From Mesomycoplasma ovipneumoniae (GTDB taxonomy: Bacteria > Bacillota_I > Bacilli_A > Mycoplasmatales > Metamycoplasmataceae), in contig NZ_CP142136.1 in the NCBI RefSeq assembly GCF_035918255.1, positions 868,001 through 932,000 on the forward strand: DNA of 64,000 bases, read 5' to 3'. A program made the translations under genes and the position numbers. The notes beneath the pieces are model-generated. The model did not search any database. It saw only the letters and a program-made list of their open reading frames with translations, and was not told the DNA's origin. This document shows positions 31,708 through 43,224 of the stretch, one piece after another; position 1 is the first letter of the stretch; the number at the start of each line of letters is the position of its first letter.

Positions 31708-32193
31708 TAACTTTTTATGGCAAATCCAGGAAAAATAACTATCAAGGCAAAAACACTAAATTTTAAATCTAACACTTATGAATGCAAAATCTACTTATTA
31801 ATCAAATAAAGCGAACTAAAAAAGCTAAAATTTTAATTTAAAAGGCAAAATTATAAAATATTTAAACTACCTTTTTTAGTTTAAAACACTGGCAAAAATC
31901 AATTTATGGATAAAATAACAAAAACCATAAAAAATACAACTACTATTTAAACTCAATGCAAAAAGAAAACTCGTTTTTATTTGCATTGAGCCTAAAAAAA
32001 TATATGAAGTTTTGAAAGAACAATAACCAACAGCCATAAATTTGTAGATTTCTAAACGGGTAAATTTAAGGCATTCCATCATATTTAAAAATATAATGGA
32101 AAATTCGCGATGTTTGATTTTTTAGACAAAAAACATAATCAAGTCCCCCTTAATTCAATATCAAAATTTATTAATTTATTCTTAGTGAGGTTT

Positions 32194-32221
32194 ATTGTAA
32201 CATAATTTTATTTTTGACCAA
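32194..32221 (-). promoter_or_regulatory. Promoter inside element A
   Basis: On the minus strand, TTGGTC (32216-32221), a 16-base spacer, and TGTTACAAT with extended -10. The homopolymer lies just upstream. It points toward the 3' end of the P102-like gene, antisense to it. Confidence 0.5.
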
Positions 32222-32372
32222 ACATTTTTTTTTTTTTTTTTTTTACAAACGGTTAAATTTAAAATAAGAAAAATTAAGATTCTAGCGTCAAAAAAACACG
32301 GATTTACGGTTATTTTTGCGTATTTATACTCAATAGAAAGTGAATTTTTGCTATCAAACTGGGAAACTCAGG

Positions 32373-32412
32373 AAAAACTAATATTCATATTAGTTTAAAC
32401 AAAAAACATCCT
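32373..32412. repeat. 40-bp direct repeat, right copy (target duplication)
   Basis: Right-hand copy of the repeat at 31608. Differences at three positions show the insertion is not brand new. Confidence 0.85.
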
Positions 32413-32430
32413 CAAAAGGGATGTTTTTTG
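32401..32430. terminator. Bidirectional terminator between adhesin operon and membrane protein gene
   Basis: AAAAAACATCC/GGATGTTTTTT hairpin with a short TCAAAA-type loop and flanking A and T runs. It originally followed the P102-like gene and can also end the convergent minus-strand gene at 32449. Confidence 0.8.
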
Positions 32431-32448
32431 TTTTGGTTACTTAATTAA

Positions 32449-33405
32449 TTAAGTAATTATTTTTCTTTTTTTGGCAATTTTTCTTAAAATTAGGAAAATA
32501 ACTATTGTAAAAATTGCCCAAAGCATATGACGGCGAAAACGGATTGATTCAATATTAATATTTTTACGGTAAACATGGCCAAAAATTGCTTCAATATTTG
32601 ATAAACGCCGGCGAAGTGATAGGTCATAAATAAGCATTAAAATAAAAAATCCGCCAGTTGAGACCATACTTATAATAAATTCAGTTGAAAATTGAATATT
32701 TTTTTCTGGATAATATTTTAAAGTAATTCAATAAACTAAACCTAAAATCGCTGTTCCAAGCAAACTAAAAGCACCTAGTCAAATTGCATTTACCTCTTTT
32801 TGATTCAATTTTTTAACTAATCAAGGAATCATTGGTGGCATTTCGAGTCTGTGAGAATTATTTCTGAGCTGTGAACGGAAATATTGAACTGATTTTTTAA
32901 TTGCCCGATAGTCTAACAAGGTTTTTACAAATAAAAATATTATAATTGCGCCGATAATTCCGGGAATTATCAAAAGTGGTAAATATTTTTGCTCATAATT
33001 TCAACTTGGAATATACTCATAAACTCAAAGTAATGAAACAATTAGTATTGCTAAAAAAGCTAAGAATCAAAAAAGCGCCTTTAGTGGTAAAAAAAATAAT
33101 TCTAGTCCAAAAATTTTTCTAACCTCTTTTGAAATAAAAGCATTTGCCTCTTGTTGAAGCGTTTTTTGCTCCATTGCTTGATAATAATTCTCTTCAATTA
33201 AATGGTTTGAGTAACTTTGAGGACTTTTATGTTCAGGGCGATAATATTTTTTTTGGGCAAAATATTCATCTGAATCATCAAAATTTTCTTGACTATCAGG
33301 ATGATTTTGCACGTTTTTATAGTACCTAGGCTCACGGTAGGCTGAATTTGTAAAACTAGGTCGTTTATGGTAATTGTTGTTATTAAAGTTCTGTCTTTTT
33401 TTCAT
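32449..33405 (-). CDS. Conserved mycoplasma membrane protein (MSC_0882-like)
   Basis: 318 aa. The first 110 residues are polar, Asn/Tyr/Gln-rich and probably disordered and cytosolic. Four hydrophobic segments follow at about 113-135, 145-165, 205-228 and 240-262, then a helical arginine-rich stretch (RRRLSNIEAIFGHVYRKNINIESIRFRRH) and a last helix. I associate this layout with the MSC_0882 family of mycoplasma membrane proteins, from memory only. A TGA Trp joins the halves. It has its own promoter candidate (TATAAT) in the 68-base gap after lepA. The function is unknown. Confidence 0.6.
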
Positions 33406-33419
33406 AATTTCACAAAAGT

Positions 33420-33443
33420 AGGAAAAACAAGTATATTTTTCCT
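33420..33443. promoter_or_regulatory. Inverted repeat in the lepA-downstream gap
   Basis: AGGAAAAA and TTTTTCCT form an 8-bp stem 15-35 bases before the ATG of the membrane protein gene at 33405. It could act as a leader hairpin for that gene. No experimental hint. Confidence 0.35.
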
Positions 33444-33473
33444 AAATTTTTCCCCTTTTGTAGAAATTATACA

Positions 33474-35270
33474 CTATTTTTCGTTAATGTTAGTTTTTAA
33501 AATTGCTAAAAATGCTTCTTGAGGAACATCGACAACCCCAAATGACTTCATTCGTTTTTTTCCGGCTTTTTGTTTTTCTAAAAGTTTTTTTCTTCTTGTA
33601 ACATCGCCACCATATAATTTGGCAGTAACATCTTTGCGATAAGCCTTAATTGTCTCACGAGCAATAACTTTTGAGCCAATAACGGCCTGAACTGGCACCT
33701 CAAATGAATGTCTTGGAATTATTTCTTTTAATTTTTGTGTTAAATCGCGCGCTTTTGGATAAGAAAAGTCTTTATGAACTATCATTGAAAGGGCGTCAAT
33801 TTTTTGACCGTTAAGTAAAATATCTAACTTAACTAATTTTGAAGGTTGCAATCCAATTAGCTCATATTCAAAAGAAGCATATCCTTTTGAAAGTGATTTT
33901 AGCCGATCAAAAAAGTCAAAAATCACTTCAACTAACGGTAATTTGTAAATTAAACGGCGACGAAAATCATCAATATATTCAAGATCAACGTAAATTCCAC
34001 GGCGATCCTGACAAAGTCCCATAATTGCCCCTAAAAATTCATCAGGAAGAAAAATTTTAGCTAAAATAAAAGGTTCCCTAATTTCACTAATAAAATTAGG
34101 TTCAGGAAACAAACTTGGATTGGAAATTTTTTGAATCTCACCGTTAGTTCGAGTTATTTCAAATTCTACAGAAGGTGCTGTTGCAATAATTCCGACATTA
34201 AATTCTCTTTCAAGCCGTTCTTGCAATATTTCCATATGTAAAAGGCCTAAAAACCCAATGCGAAAACCAAAACCAAGCGCTTTTGATGACTCTGGCTCAT
34301 AAATTATTGACGAATCTGAAAGCGAAATTTTTTCAAGCGAGTCTTTTAAAAGATTATATTGTTGTGAATCAATAGGATAAAATCCTGTATACATCACCGG
34401 CACCATTTTTTTATAACCTGGAAGCGGTGAACTGGCCGGATTGTCAAGCAAAGTTATTGTATCGCCAACATTTACATCTTTTGCATTACGGATTGAGGCA
34501 GCAATTCAGCCAACTTCGCCGGCAACTAGGTCATTTTTTTTGACCTGATTAGGATTAGAAATCCCTAACTCAATTACGGAAAATTTTAAATTATTAGCCA
34601 TAAATTTAAAAGTATTTCCGACACTAATTTTTCCAGTTACAACACGAACAAAAATTACAACACCACGATAAATATCAAAATAAGAATCAAAAACCAAAGC
34701 TTTTAAAGGGTCTTTTTCGCTTGAATATTTAGGAGGTGGGATATATTTTACAATTGCCTCAAGAACATTTTCAATCCCGATGCCGTTTTTTGCCGAAATG
34801 AGAATTGCATTTTGAGCTGAAATTCCAATTGTTGATTCAATTTCTTGCTTAACTTTTTCAACATTTGCCGAAGGCAAGTCAATTTTATTGATAATTGGAA
34901 TTATTTCTAAATTATTTTCAAGCGCTAAATAAACGTTTGCTAAAGTTTGGGCTTGAATTCCTTGACTTGCATCAACTAAAAGTAAAGCACCTTCGGTTGC
35001 AGCAAGTGATCGAGAAACTTCATAAGTAAAATCGACATGTCCTGGGGTGTCAATTAGGTGAAAAATATAAGAATTATAACGAATTTGAACAGCATTTAGT
35101 TTGATTGTGATCCCTCGTTCTTTTTCAAGATCCATCGAATCAAGATGCTGATCTTTTAATTCACGCTTTGAAACTGTGTTTGTAAACTCAAGAATTCGGT
35201 CGGCTAGTGTGGATTTTCCGTGATCAATATGGGCAATTATTGCAAAATTGCGAATTTTTGTATTTTCCAT
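33474..35270 (-). CDS. lepA: Translation factor LepA (EF4)
   Basis: 598-aa GTPase that back-translocates or rescues stalled ribosomes. G1 [10 protein letters not shown] at 13-22, the RGIT switch ([11 protein letters not shown]), G3 DTPGHVDF, G4 NKIDLP, and the LepA-specific C-terminal domain with [20 protein letters not shown] and the GKKRMKSFG tail. One TGA Trp at residue 256 (AGEVGWIAASI). The gene ends in TAA; the upstream neighbour stops one base before its ATG. Confidence 0.96.
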
Positions 35271-35501
35271 TTAGTTTCGCGAAATGACTTCCTGGATATT
35301 ATTCCCACTTCCAGCAAATTGAAAAACAATAAAAATAATTATTAAAATTAGACCAACAACCGCAAAAAAGAGAAGTAAAAATAAGGCTATTCTTTTACCG
35401 TATCTAATTTCTTTTAGTTTTTGTAAAACAACATTGCCATATATTACTTGATTTGCAGTTTTGTACTTAACATTACCTTTTTTTTGTTTTTTTTTGAACA
35501 T
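35271..35501 (-). CDS. Small single-helix membrane protein
   Basis: 76 aa: basic N-terminus (MFKKKQKKGNVKYKT), one long hydrophobic segment at about 38-63 (IALFLLLFFAVVGLILIIIF), short polar tail. Its size and topology recall SecE, but I cannot see the conserved SecE motif, so no name is given. Lies between hup and lepA with a 0-base gap to lepA, so it is co-transcribed with translation genes. Confidence 0.5.
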   Translation of the reverse strand: MFKKKQKKGNVKYKTANQVIYGNVVLQKLKEIRYGKRIALFLLLFFAVVGLILIIIFIVFQFAGSGNNIQEVISRN

Positions 35502-35512
35502 TTACAACCTTT

Positions 35513-35785
35513 TTAGGCAATATAATCTTTTAAAACTTTTGAAGGTTTAAATCTTATTGTTGTTTTAGCTTCGACTGTAATCTGACTTTTAGTGAGCGGA
35601 TTAAAAGATGAAGAGGCAGGTTTAAAAACTCCTTGGAATGTTCCAAAAGAATTTATCACTAATTTTCCTTGTTTTTTTACAACATCAGCTGTTATTCCAA
35701 AAAATTGATTTAAAACAAGCTCAACATTTTTCACAGGCAAATTTGTTTCGTTAGCTATTTGTTCAATTAGTTCTTTTTTGTTCAT
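35513..35785 (-). CDS. hup: HU-family DNA-binding protein
   Basis: 90 aa. MNKKELIEQIANETNLPVKNVELVLNQF, then the GKLVINSFGTFQGVFKPASSSFNPLT arm region and TTIRFKPSKVLKDYI are the HU fold in order; the usual GFG-F-V-RxARxGRNP arm is degenerate here (FKPASSSFNPLT), as in other mycoplasmas. It compacts DNA and bends it. Tight in the der-hup-lepA series. Confidence 0.9.
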   Translation of the reverse strand: MNKKELIEQIANETNLPVKNVELVLNQFFGITADVVKKQGKLVINSFGTFQGVFKPASSSFNPLTKSQITVEAKTTIRFKPSKVLKDYIA

Positions 35786-35820
35786 TTTTTGTGCTCCATT
35801 CTTATTAAATCGCTTTAATT

Positions 35821-37134
35821 TTAACTTATTTTACCACTTTTTTTTATATTTTTATAAATAATTTTTATTGGACAGCCAAAAAAATCAAAATATTTTCGAA
35901 TTTGGTTATCAATATAGCGCTGATATGAAAAATGAACCAAATTTTTGTCAGTTACAAAAAAAACAAAACTCGGAATTTTAGCGCTAATTTGACTAATAAA
36001 ATTAAAAAATACCTTTTTGCCATTGACATTCGGGTGGGGTTGAATTAGCTGAATTTCCATTAAAAATTGATTTAAGTGGTTTGTTGGTATTTTTTTTGAT
36101 AAATTTTTTTTAGTTTCTAAAATTTGCTCGGCAAGTTTATGAATTTTTTCACCGGTTTTTGCTGAAATAAAAATTACTGGGGCTCAATCGAGAAATTTAA
36201 ATTTTTCACGTACTTTTTTAACGTATTGCTGTTGAGTTAAAGTATTTTTCTCGATCAAGTCTCATTTATTAACAACAATTATAATCGGCTTGTTTCTTTC
36301 TCAAGCATATCCGGCAATTCTAAGGTCAAAATGATGAAGATCTTGTGTAGCATCAATTAAAATTAAACTAAGATCAGCATCATCAAGAGACCGAAAAGCA
36401 CGTAAAAGTGCATAAAAATCAACAGATTCTACTAGTTTAGATTTTTTTTTGATTCCAGCAGTATCAATTATTTCAAAAGTTTGGCCTTCTATTTTTCACA
36501 TTCCCGAAATCGAATCACGCGTGGTTCCGGGAATGTCAGAAATTATTGAACGATTTTGGCCTAAAATTCGATTTAAAAGGCTAGACTTACCGGCATTAGG
36601 TCTACCAATGATTGCTAATTTAAAAAAAGATTGCTGGTTTTTGGCAGTTTTTTCAAAATTACTAACTAAAAAATCAAGAAGATCACCAACACCTTGACCA
36701 TGTAGAGCTGAAATTCCAAAAATTTTTTCAAATCCAAGTTCATAAATACTTGGATCAAAATTTTTGGAATTATCAAGTTTATTTGCCACTAAAATTATCT
36801 TTTTTTGCGATTTTCGCAATAAATTCAGGACAAAATGATCTTCAGAATCAATTCCCGCTGTTCCATCAAGAACTCAAATTAAAATTTGTGCCTCTTCAAT
36901 TGCGATTTGAAGTTGAATTCTGATTAGTTCTTGAAAATTTTTAGTTTCAATTTGAATTCCACCTGTGTCAATTAAGGTAAAATCCTTGCTATTTCAGCGC
37001 GCATTTTCGTAAATTCGGTCTCTTGTAACACCAGGGGTTGGATCGGTAATTGAAATTTTTTTTCCAACTATTCGATTAAAAAGTGTTGATTTTCCGACAT
37101 TTGCTTTGCCAACAAGGGCGACTAAATTTTTCAT
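35821..37134 (-). CDS. der: Ribosome-assembly GTPase Der (EngA)
   Basis: 437 aa with two GTPase domains: GKANVGKST at residue 9 and [15 protein letters not shown] near 180, with DTGG / DTAGI switch regions and TPGVTRD / [12 protein letters not shown]-like C-terminal domain follows ([11 protein letters not shown], then [20 protein letters not shown]). Acts in 50S subunit maturation. Several TGA Trp codons. Its start lies 19 bases after the cmk stop; cmk-der adjacency is widespread in Firmicutes and mollicutes. Confidence 0.95.
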
Positions 37135-37153
37135 AATAAAGTAAAAAAAGAAA

Positions 37154-37837
37154 TTAATTTTCCATTTGCGAAATTTTTCTTAAGACTAATTTTGAAATTT
37201 GCTCGACAATTTCATCTTGATTAAAATTGGTTGTGTCAATAAAAACTGAATCAATAGTTTTTTTTAGTGGATTTATTTTCCGTGACATATCAAGATAATC
37301 GCGACGCTCAATAGATTTTAGAACCTCAGGAAAATTTGTTTCCAAATTTAAACAAGCATTTTGCTTTAAGCGCCTTTTTGCGCGCGTTTGGGCATCGCCT
37401 CATAGAAAAATTTTTAAATCTGCATCTGGCATAATATTATAAGTTGTATCGCGACCTTCAACGACAAGTCCTTTGTTATTTCTTTGAAAATCGTGTAAAA
37501 GTTGGGTAATATCAGCGCGAATTTTGCCATACTGAGCGATTATTGCCGCATTTTTTGAAATTAAATCATCACGTAGCAATTCAGTTACATTTTGATTTTC
37601 AAGCCAAACATCACCGTTTGCATCAAGTAACAAAAAATTAGGATCTCATTTTTTTGTTACTTGACTTTCTTTTTCAGCATTAATTTTGTGATTTTGACAA
37701 AATAAGGCAACTGCACGATAAAGTGCGCCTGTATTTATAAATAAATAATTAAATTTAAGTGCTATTTGTTTGGCAATACTAGATTTTCCAACCCCTGAAG
37801 GTCCGTCAATTGCAATATTTATTTTTTTAAAAGACAT
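37154..37837 (-). CDS. cmk: Cytidylate kinase
   Basis: 227 aa. Phosphorylates CMP/dCMP. P-loop [18 protein letters not shown] at 8-25, [33 protein letters not shown] (RD motif for the nucleotide), and [17 protein letters not shown], all typical of bacterial CMP kinases. Two TGA Trp codons (KKWDPNF, FLWGDAQ) split it under the standard code. ATG at 37837, 53 bases after dnaJ. Confidence 0.95.
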
Positions 37838-37889
37838 ATAAAATTGATTCCCTAAACAATTTATTTGAAATTATAAATTGTTTTTTAAA

Positions 37890-39026
37890 TTATTGAAACT
37901 CTTTTAGCCATTTTGATTTGACTTTGTCTTTTATTTGGCTAAAAACTTGGTTGAGTTCGTTTTTTTGTCGACTATTAAATTCAGGAACATAAAAAACTAA
38001 TTTTACCCGTAAATCCCCAATTATTCTTTGATTTTGGGGATCAGGCGCACCTGCGCGGGCGAGAATTACAGTTTGGCCTGACTTATAATGACTATAAAGT
38101 TGCAAACTTTTCATTCCAGTTGGACTTGGAACCTCAACTTTATTTTCATTAATAATATCAATTATTGAAACTGGCATCTCAACATGAATGTCATTTCCCG
38201 ATCTTGAAAAGTATTTATGCGCGCGAACATTAATTTCAATATTAAGATCGCCAGACGGTCCACCTTTATGACCAGGGCCACCAAATCCTGCAACCCGAAT
38301 GAACATTCCGTCTCTAATTCCGGCAGGAATTGAAATTTCAATTTCTTCTTTGGTTTCAATTATTGTTTTTCCACGGCACTTTTTGCAACTTTTTGTAACA
38401 GTTTTTCCACTACCTGAACACACCGAGCAAGTTGTTTGGTTTTGCATACGACCAAATCCAGGAATGTTAATAATTTCGTTTTGAACTCCTTGTCCATGAC
38501 AGTTGGAGCAAGTTTTTATGTCTGAGTCAGAATTTGCGCCTGTGCCATTACACTGGTCACACTGGGAATATTTAGTAAGTTTTTGGCTAACTTTTGTGCC
38601 TAAAATTGACTCAATAAAGCTAATATAAATTCGGGCAGTTAAATTTTCACCTTTTAAAGGGCCGCTATATTTTTGACTTCGTCGCGAACCGCCAAAACCA
38701 AAACCAGAAGTAAAACTTGAAAAAATATCAGAAAAATCAAAACCTGAAAACCCAGAAAACCCAGAAAAACCACCGCCACCTTGTTGATCAAAAGCTGAAT
38801 GGCCGTAACGGTCATACTGACTTCTTTTTGAATCATCAGAAAGAATTTCGTATGCTTCTTGAATTTCTTTGAATTTTTCTTCAGCTTGTTTTTGTTCTTC
38901 AGCTGATTTTTTTGTGTTTTTATCAGGGTGGTAAATATTAACTAAGTTTCGATAGGCTTTTTTAATATCGGATAATGTTGCGTTTTTGTCAATTCCTAAA
39001 GTTTTATAGTAATCTTGTTTTGCCAT
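37890..39026 (-). CDS. dnaJ: Co-chaperone DnaJ (Hsp40)
   Basis: 378 aa, class A. J domain at 1-70 with the HPD motif (IYHPDKN), Gly/Phe-rich linker (GGGGFSGFSGFSGFDFSD), four CxxCxGxG zinc repeats at about 150-215 (CDQCNGTG, CSNCHGQG, CSVCSGSG, CKKCRG), then the peptide-binding C-terminal domain (RVAGFGGPGHKGGPSGDLNIEI). Stimulates DnaK. Separated from dnaK by a terminator, so it may be expressed apart from it. Confidence 0.96.
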   Translation of the reverse strand: MAKQDYYKTLGIDKNATLSDIKKAYRNLVNIYHPDKNTKKSAEEQKQAEEKFKEIQEAYEILSDDSKRSQYDRYGHSAFDQQGGGGFSGFSGFSGFDFSDIFSSFTSGFGFGGSRRSQKYSGPLKGENLTARIYISFIESILGTKVSQKLTKYSQCDQCNGTGANSDSDIKTCSNCHGQGVQNEIINIPGFGRMQNQTTCSVCSGSGKTVTKSCKKCRGKTIIETKEEIEISIPAGIRDGMFIRVAGFGGPGHKGGPSGDLNIEINVRAHKYFSRSGNDIHVEMPVSIIDIINENKVEVPSPTGMKSLQLYSHYKSGQTVILARAGAPDPQNQRIIGDLRVKLVFYVPEFNSRQKNELNQVFSQIKDKVKSKWLKEFQ

Positions 39027-39131
39027 AAAATTGACATTTCCTTTTTTTTAAATTTAAAAACTTTTTTATTATTTTGGGAAAAATAATAAAAATTTAAGAC
39101 TTTTTAAAACAAAAGTCTTAAATAATAATAT

Positions 39132-39165
39132 AAAAAAGACACACTGCCAAAAAGCAAGTGTGTTT
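39132..39165 (-). terminator. dnaK terminator
   Basis: On the minus strand ACACACT pairs with AGTGTGT around an 11-base loop and is followed by CTTTTTT. It lies 18 bases after the dnaK stop. A further inverted repeat (AAGACTTTT/AAAAGTCTT) lies at 39095-39120. Confidence 0.8.
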
Positions 39166-39182
39166 TTCATAAATTTTAGGTA

Positions 39183-41000
<1,818 letters not shown>

Positions 41001-41049
41001 TTAAAAAAATAATAAATAAAAATTTGTCTTTTCTTTTATGACAACAAAT

Positions 41050-41055
41050 AGTATA
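41050..41055 (-). promoter_or_regulatory. dnaK promoter -10 box
   Basis: TATACT on the minus strand preceded by TGA (extended -10), about 70 bases upstream of the dnaK ATG. TTGTGA lies 16 bases upstream as a possible -35, inside the CIRCE operator, so a bound repressor would block RNA polymerase. Confidence 0.65.
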
Positions 41056-41064
41056 TCATATTTT

Positions 41065-41091
41065 TTGGCACTCACAAGCAAAAAGTGCCAT
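41065..41091. promoter_or_regulatory. CIRCE operator (HrcA site) upstream of dnaK
   Basis: TTGGCACTC, a 9-base spacer, and AAGTGCCAT. The CIRCE consensus is TTAGCACTC-N9-GAGTGCTAA; the left arm matches at 8 of 9, the right arm at 5 of 9. The spacing is exact and the site lies beside the dnaK promoter, implying HrcA-repressed heat-shock control. Confidence 0.85.
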
Positions 41092-41155
41092 TTTTTTTAA
41101 AAAAAATAAAAAAGACTATAAATTCAAGGGTTTTTTGAACTTAAATTAAAAATTT

Positions 41156-41467
41156 TTAAAGTTCTTTTAGTTGACTTTCGATGTTTTTCTCAACTTTTTT
41201 CATCGCTTTTATTTTATAAATTCCGATCAAAAAAGAAACTAAAAAAACTGTTGCAATTACAGCCGAAAGTAATGCGATCGCAAGCCAAGTTGCCTCGACA
41301 AATTCGGTCCGAAACCCTTCTTCGCTATTAAGTTGAACTATATAATAAGTCAACAAACCTATAAAAACAAGAAAAAAGGCGAAAAAAAGCGCTAAAAAAA
41401 TTTTGCTAACTTTTTTGATTTGTTTTATTTTAGGTTCTGCCGTTCTTTTGTAGGATTCAAAATCCAT
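41156..41467 (-). CDS. Small two-helix membrane protein
   Basis: 103 aa, with a strong ribosome binding site (GGGAGGA) right before the ATG. Basic N-terminal region (YKRTAEPKIKQIKKVSK), hydrophobic segments at about 24-47 and 62-85, Lys/Glu-rich tail. No family recognised. It ends 65 bases before the CIRCE site of dnaK, with a possible terminator hairpin (TTCAAGGG/TTTTTTGAA) at 41125-41145, and is divergent from uvrC. Confidence 0.6.
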   Translation of the reverse strand: MDFESYKRTAEPKIKQIKKVSKIFLALFFAFFLVFIGLLTYYIVQLNSEEGFRTEFVEATWLAIALLSAVIATVFLVSFLIGIYKIKAMKKVEKNIESQLKEL

Positions 41468-41551
41468 ATTCTTCCTCCCAACTAATCCAATAGTTTAAAT
41501 TATAATTATATCAAATTTTTACTAAATCATAACAGTATTTAAAAAATTAAT

Positions 41552-41557
41552 TATAAT
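41552..41557 (+). promoter_or_regulatory. uvrC promoter -10 box
   Basis: TATAAT 21 bases upstream of the uvrC ATG, with AGAGGA between. A second TATAAT on the minus strand about 50 bases away would serve the divergent small gene. Confidence 0.5.
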
Positions 41558-41577
41558 TTTATTATTAGAGGACCTTT

Positions 41578-43158
41578 ATGGAAAATTTTGACCAACTAAT
41601 TAAGAGTACAAATCTACCTAAAAAAACAGGTGTTTATCGTTTTTATGATGAAAATAATTCACTTTTATATGTTGGTAAAGCAAAAAATTTGCACTCAAGA
41701 GTCAATCAATATGCAAAAGGATCAACAAATTCTTATAAAACTTTTTTGTTAATACAAAAAATTAGGAAAATTGAATATGATATTGTTGCCAACGAAAAAG
41801 AAGCACTAATCCTTGAAAAAGAATATATTAGCAAATATCAGCCAATTTATAATATCAAACTAAAAGATGACTCTGGATATCCTTATATAAAATTAGAATT
41901 AATTAAACAATTAAAAATTTCCCTTGTTTATAAAGTTCCTAGAACAAAAAATGATGTAAATGTCTTTTATTATGGACCTTTTCCAAGTAAAAAATACGCC
42001 TTTGCCTTAAAAAAATTTCTTGAAAGTGAAACCTTATATGAAAAAGGTGAAAAATACTCTAATCAAGATGTAGAATTTTTTCGACAAAAGTTCCTTTTTT
42101 GCAAAAATTTGCTGCAAAAAAGGAACGAAATCGCACTTCTTGAGGAAAAATTAGAAGCTGCCAAACAAAATCATCACTATGAACTGGCAAAAGAATATTT
42201 TAATGCTATTAATGGACTTAAAAACGCAAGAAGTCAAGAACAAAATATCGACCTAAATAACGCAGAAAATCTTGATTTTCTTTGCTTTTCTAGTCCTGAA
42301 TCTAACTTTTTGGTTGTCAGTTTTGCCTTTTACAGAAATGGTATTTTTTTATCAAACAAGCATTTTCATCTCGAAATTGTTCTAAATACTTATGAAACTT
42401 TAGTTAATTTTCTAAATTCGTACTATAAAAATAATATTTCTCCTGATAAATTGATAGTTGATTTTAGCTTTGATAAATATTTTGATTTTTTTGACAGCAA
42501 AATCAAGCTAAAAATTGCAAAAAACAAACAACATAGACAAATTTTGGACAATTTAAAAGAAAATCACTTTGATTTTATCGCTAGTCAAGGCAAAAATCAA
42601 AATAAAGTCCAAAATTTTGAAATTTTGGAATTAATTAAGCAAAACCTTAAAATAAAAAGTGCCAACAAAATAATGGCTATAGACAATTCTTTTTTAACAT
42701 TTGTGCAAAATGTCGAAAAAACTACGCAAAAAACAGAAAAACTTTTCCCAACAACAGGAATTATTTTCTACATTGATGGATCATATGAGCCTAGTTATAG
42801 TCGTTTTTTTAATTTTACTGGGTCTAAAAAGGGCGACACGAACTATATGAGGCAAGGGTTTGAAAAGTATTTTAAAATTAAAAACTCCCTTAAACCCGAT
42901 CTAATTTTGGTTGACGGCGCAAGTAATCAAGTGAACGTGATTGCAAGTGTTTTAAAAAACATCGGAATTCAGGCGCCTATTTTCGGACTTGTTAAAAATA
43001 GAAAGCACAAAACTAGCCATATAATTGACCAAAAAGGAAAAATCGTTAAACTTGACGAAAAAGTATTTAATTTTTTTCAAAATGTACAAGAAAAAGTTGA
43101 TATGTTTGTAAAATCAAAAATGACAAAAAATAAACTAAAAAGTCTCTTTCATGAATAA
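41578..43158 (+). CDS. uvrC: Excinuclease subunit UvrC
   Basis: 526 aa, no internal TGA. GIY-YIG nuclease at 1-90 (GVYRF...LLYVGKAKNLHSRV, ALILEKEYISKYQPIYNI), a UVR motif for UvrB at about 200-225 (LEEKLEAAKQNHHYELAKEY), and the RNase H-like C-terminal nuclease with MAIDNS, LILVDGASNQ and GLVKNRKHKTSHII. Makes both incisions in nucleotide excision repair. It lacks the C-terminal helix-hairpin-helix domain, and the His expected in the EVHRF-like motif appears as Asp (KVDMF), so the 5' incision site may be altered. Confidence 0.92.
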   Translation: MENFDQLIKSTNLPKKTGVYRFYDENNSLLYVGKAKNLHSRVNQYAKGSTNSYKTFLLIQKIRKIEYDIVANEKEALILEKEYISKYQPIYNIKLKDDSGYPYIKLELIKQLKISLVYKVPRTKNDVNVFYYGPFPSKKYAFALKKFLESETLYEKGEKYSNQDVEFFRQKFLFCKNLLQKRNEIALLEEKLEAAKQNHHYELAKEYFNAINGLKNARSQEQNIDLNNAENLDFLCFSSPESNFLVVSFAFYRNGIFLSNKHFHLEIVLNTYETLVNFLNSYYKNNISPDKLIVDFSFDKYFDFFDSKIKLKIAKNKQHRQILDNLKENHFDFIASQGKNQNKVQNFEILELIKQNLKIKSANKIMAIDNSFLTFVQNVEKTTQKTEKLFPTTGIIFYIDGSYEPSYSRFFNFTGSKKGDTNYMRQGFEKYFKIKNSLKPDLILVDGASNQVNVIASVLKNIGIQAPIFGLVKNRKHKTSHIIDQKGKIVKLDEKVFNFFQNVQEKVDMFVKSKMTKNKLKSLFHE

Positions 43159-43161
43159 AAT

Positions 43162-43197
43162 AATTTAAAATTTTTTGAAATTAAAAAATTTTAAATT
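43162..43197 (+). terminator. uvrC terminator
   Basis: AATTTAAAATTTTTT pairs perfectly with AAAAAATTTTAAATT (15 bp, 6-base loop), starting 3 bases after the uvrC stop. Symmetrical, so it can work in both directions. Confidence 0.8.
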
Positions 43198-43224
43198 TAT
43201 GACTTTTTACTTTTAAGTTTGTCT
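43197..43224. repeat. 28-bp direct repeat, left copy around element B
   Basis: Matches 43664-43691 at 27 of 28 positions. The right copy encodes the last nine codons of the GDSL-like protein, so this copy is the duplicated target created when element B inserted at that gene's 3' end. Confidence 0.75.

Larger units (their letters stand above)
31648..32372 (-). mobile_element. Element A: non-autonomous IS1634-type element (725 bp)
   Basis: Ends ACCGAGTTTCTCTGTTTGAT and, reverse-complemented, CCTGAGTTTCCCAGTTTGAT: diverged forms of the ends of the full IS1634-family element at 47081. There is no transposase. Reading on the minus strand it holds, in order, a T/A homopolymer (20 bases, 32225-32244), a promoter (-35 TTGGTC, 16 bases, TACAAT), AAGGGGG with ATG TTT TTT GTC TAA, a second ORF (MMECLKFTRLEIYKFMA..., 68 codons, 31876-32082), and a terminator-like hairpin at 31678-31707. 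Related copies are at 43225 and 46711. Confidence 0.75.

Noticed and set aside
31876-32082. 68-codon ORF in element A as an independent gene
   Set aside because: Part of the repeated element core; kept as a feature of the element because coding status is unproven.
35271-35501. Naming the 76-aa protein SecE
   Set aside because: Size and single helix fit, but the conserved SecE motif is not visible and nusG is not adjacent.
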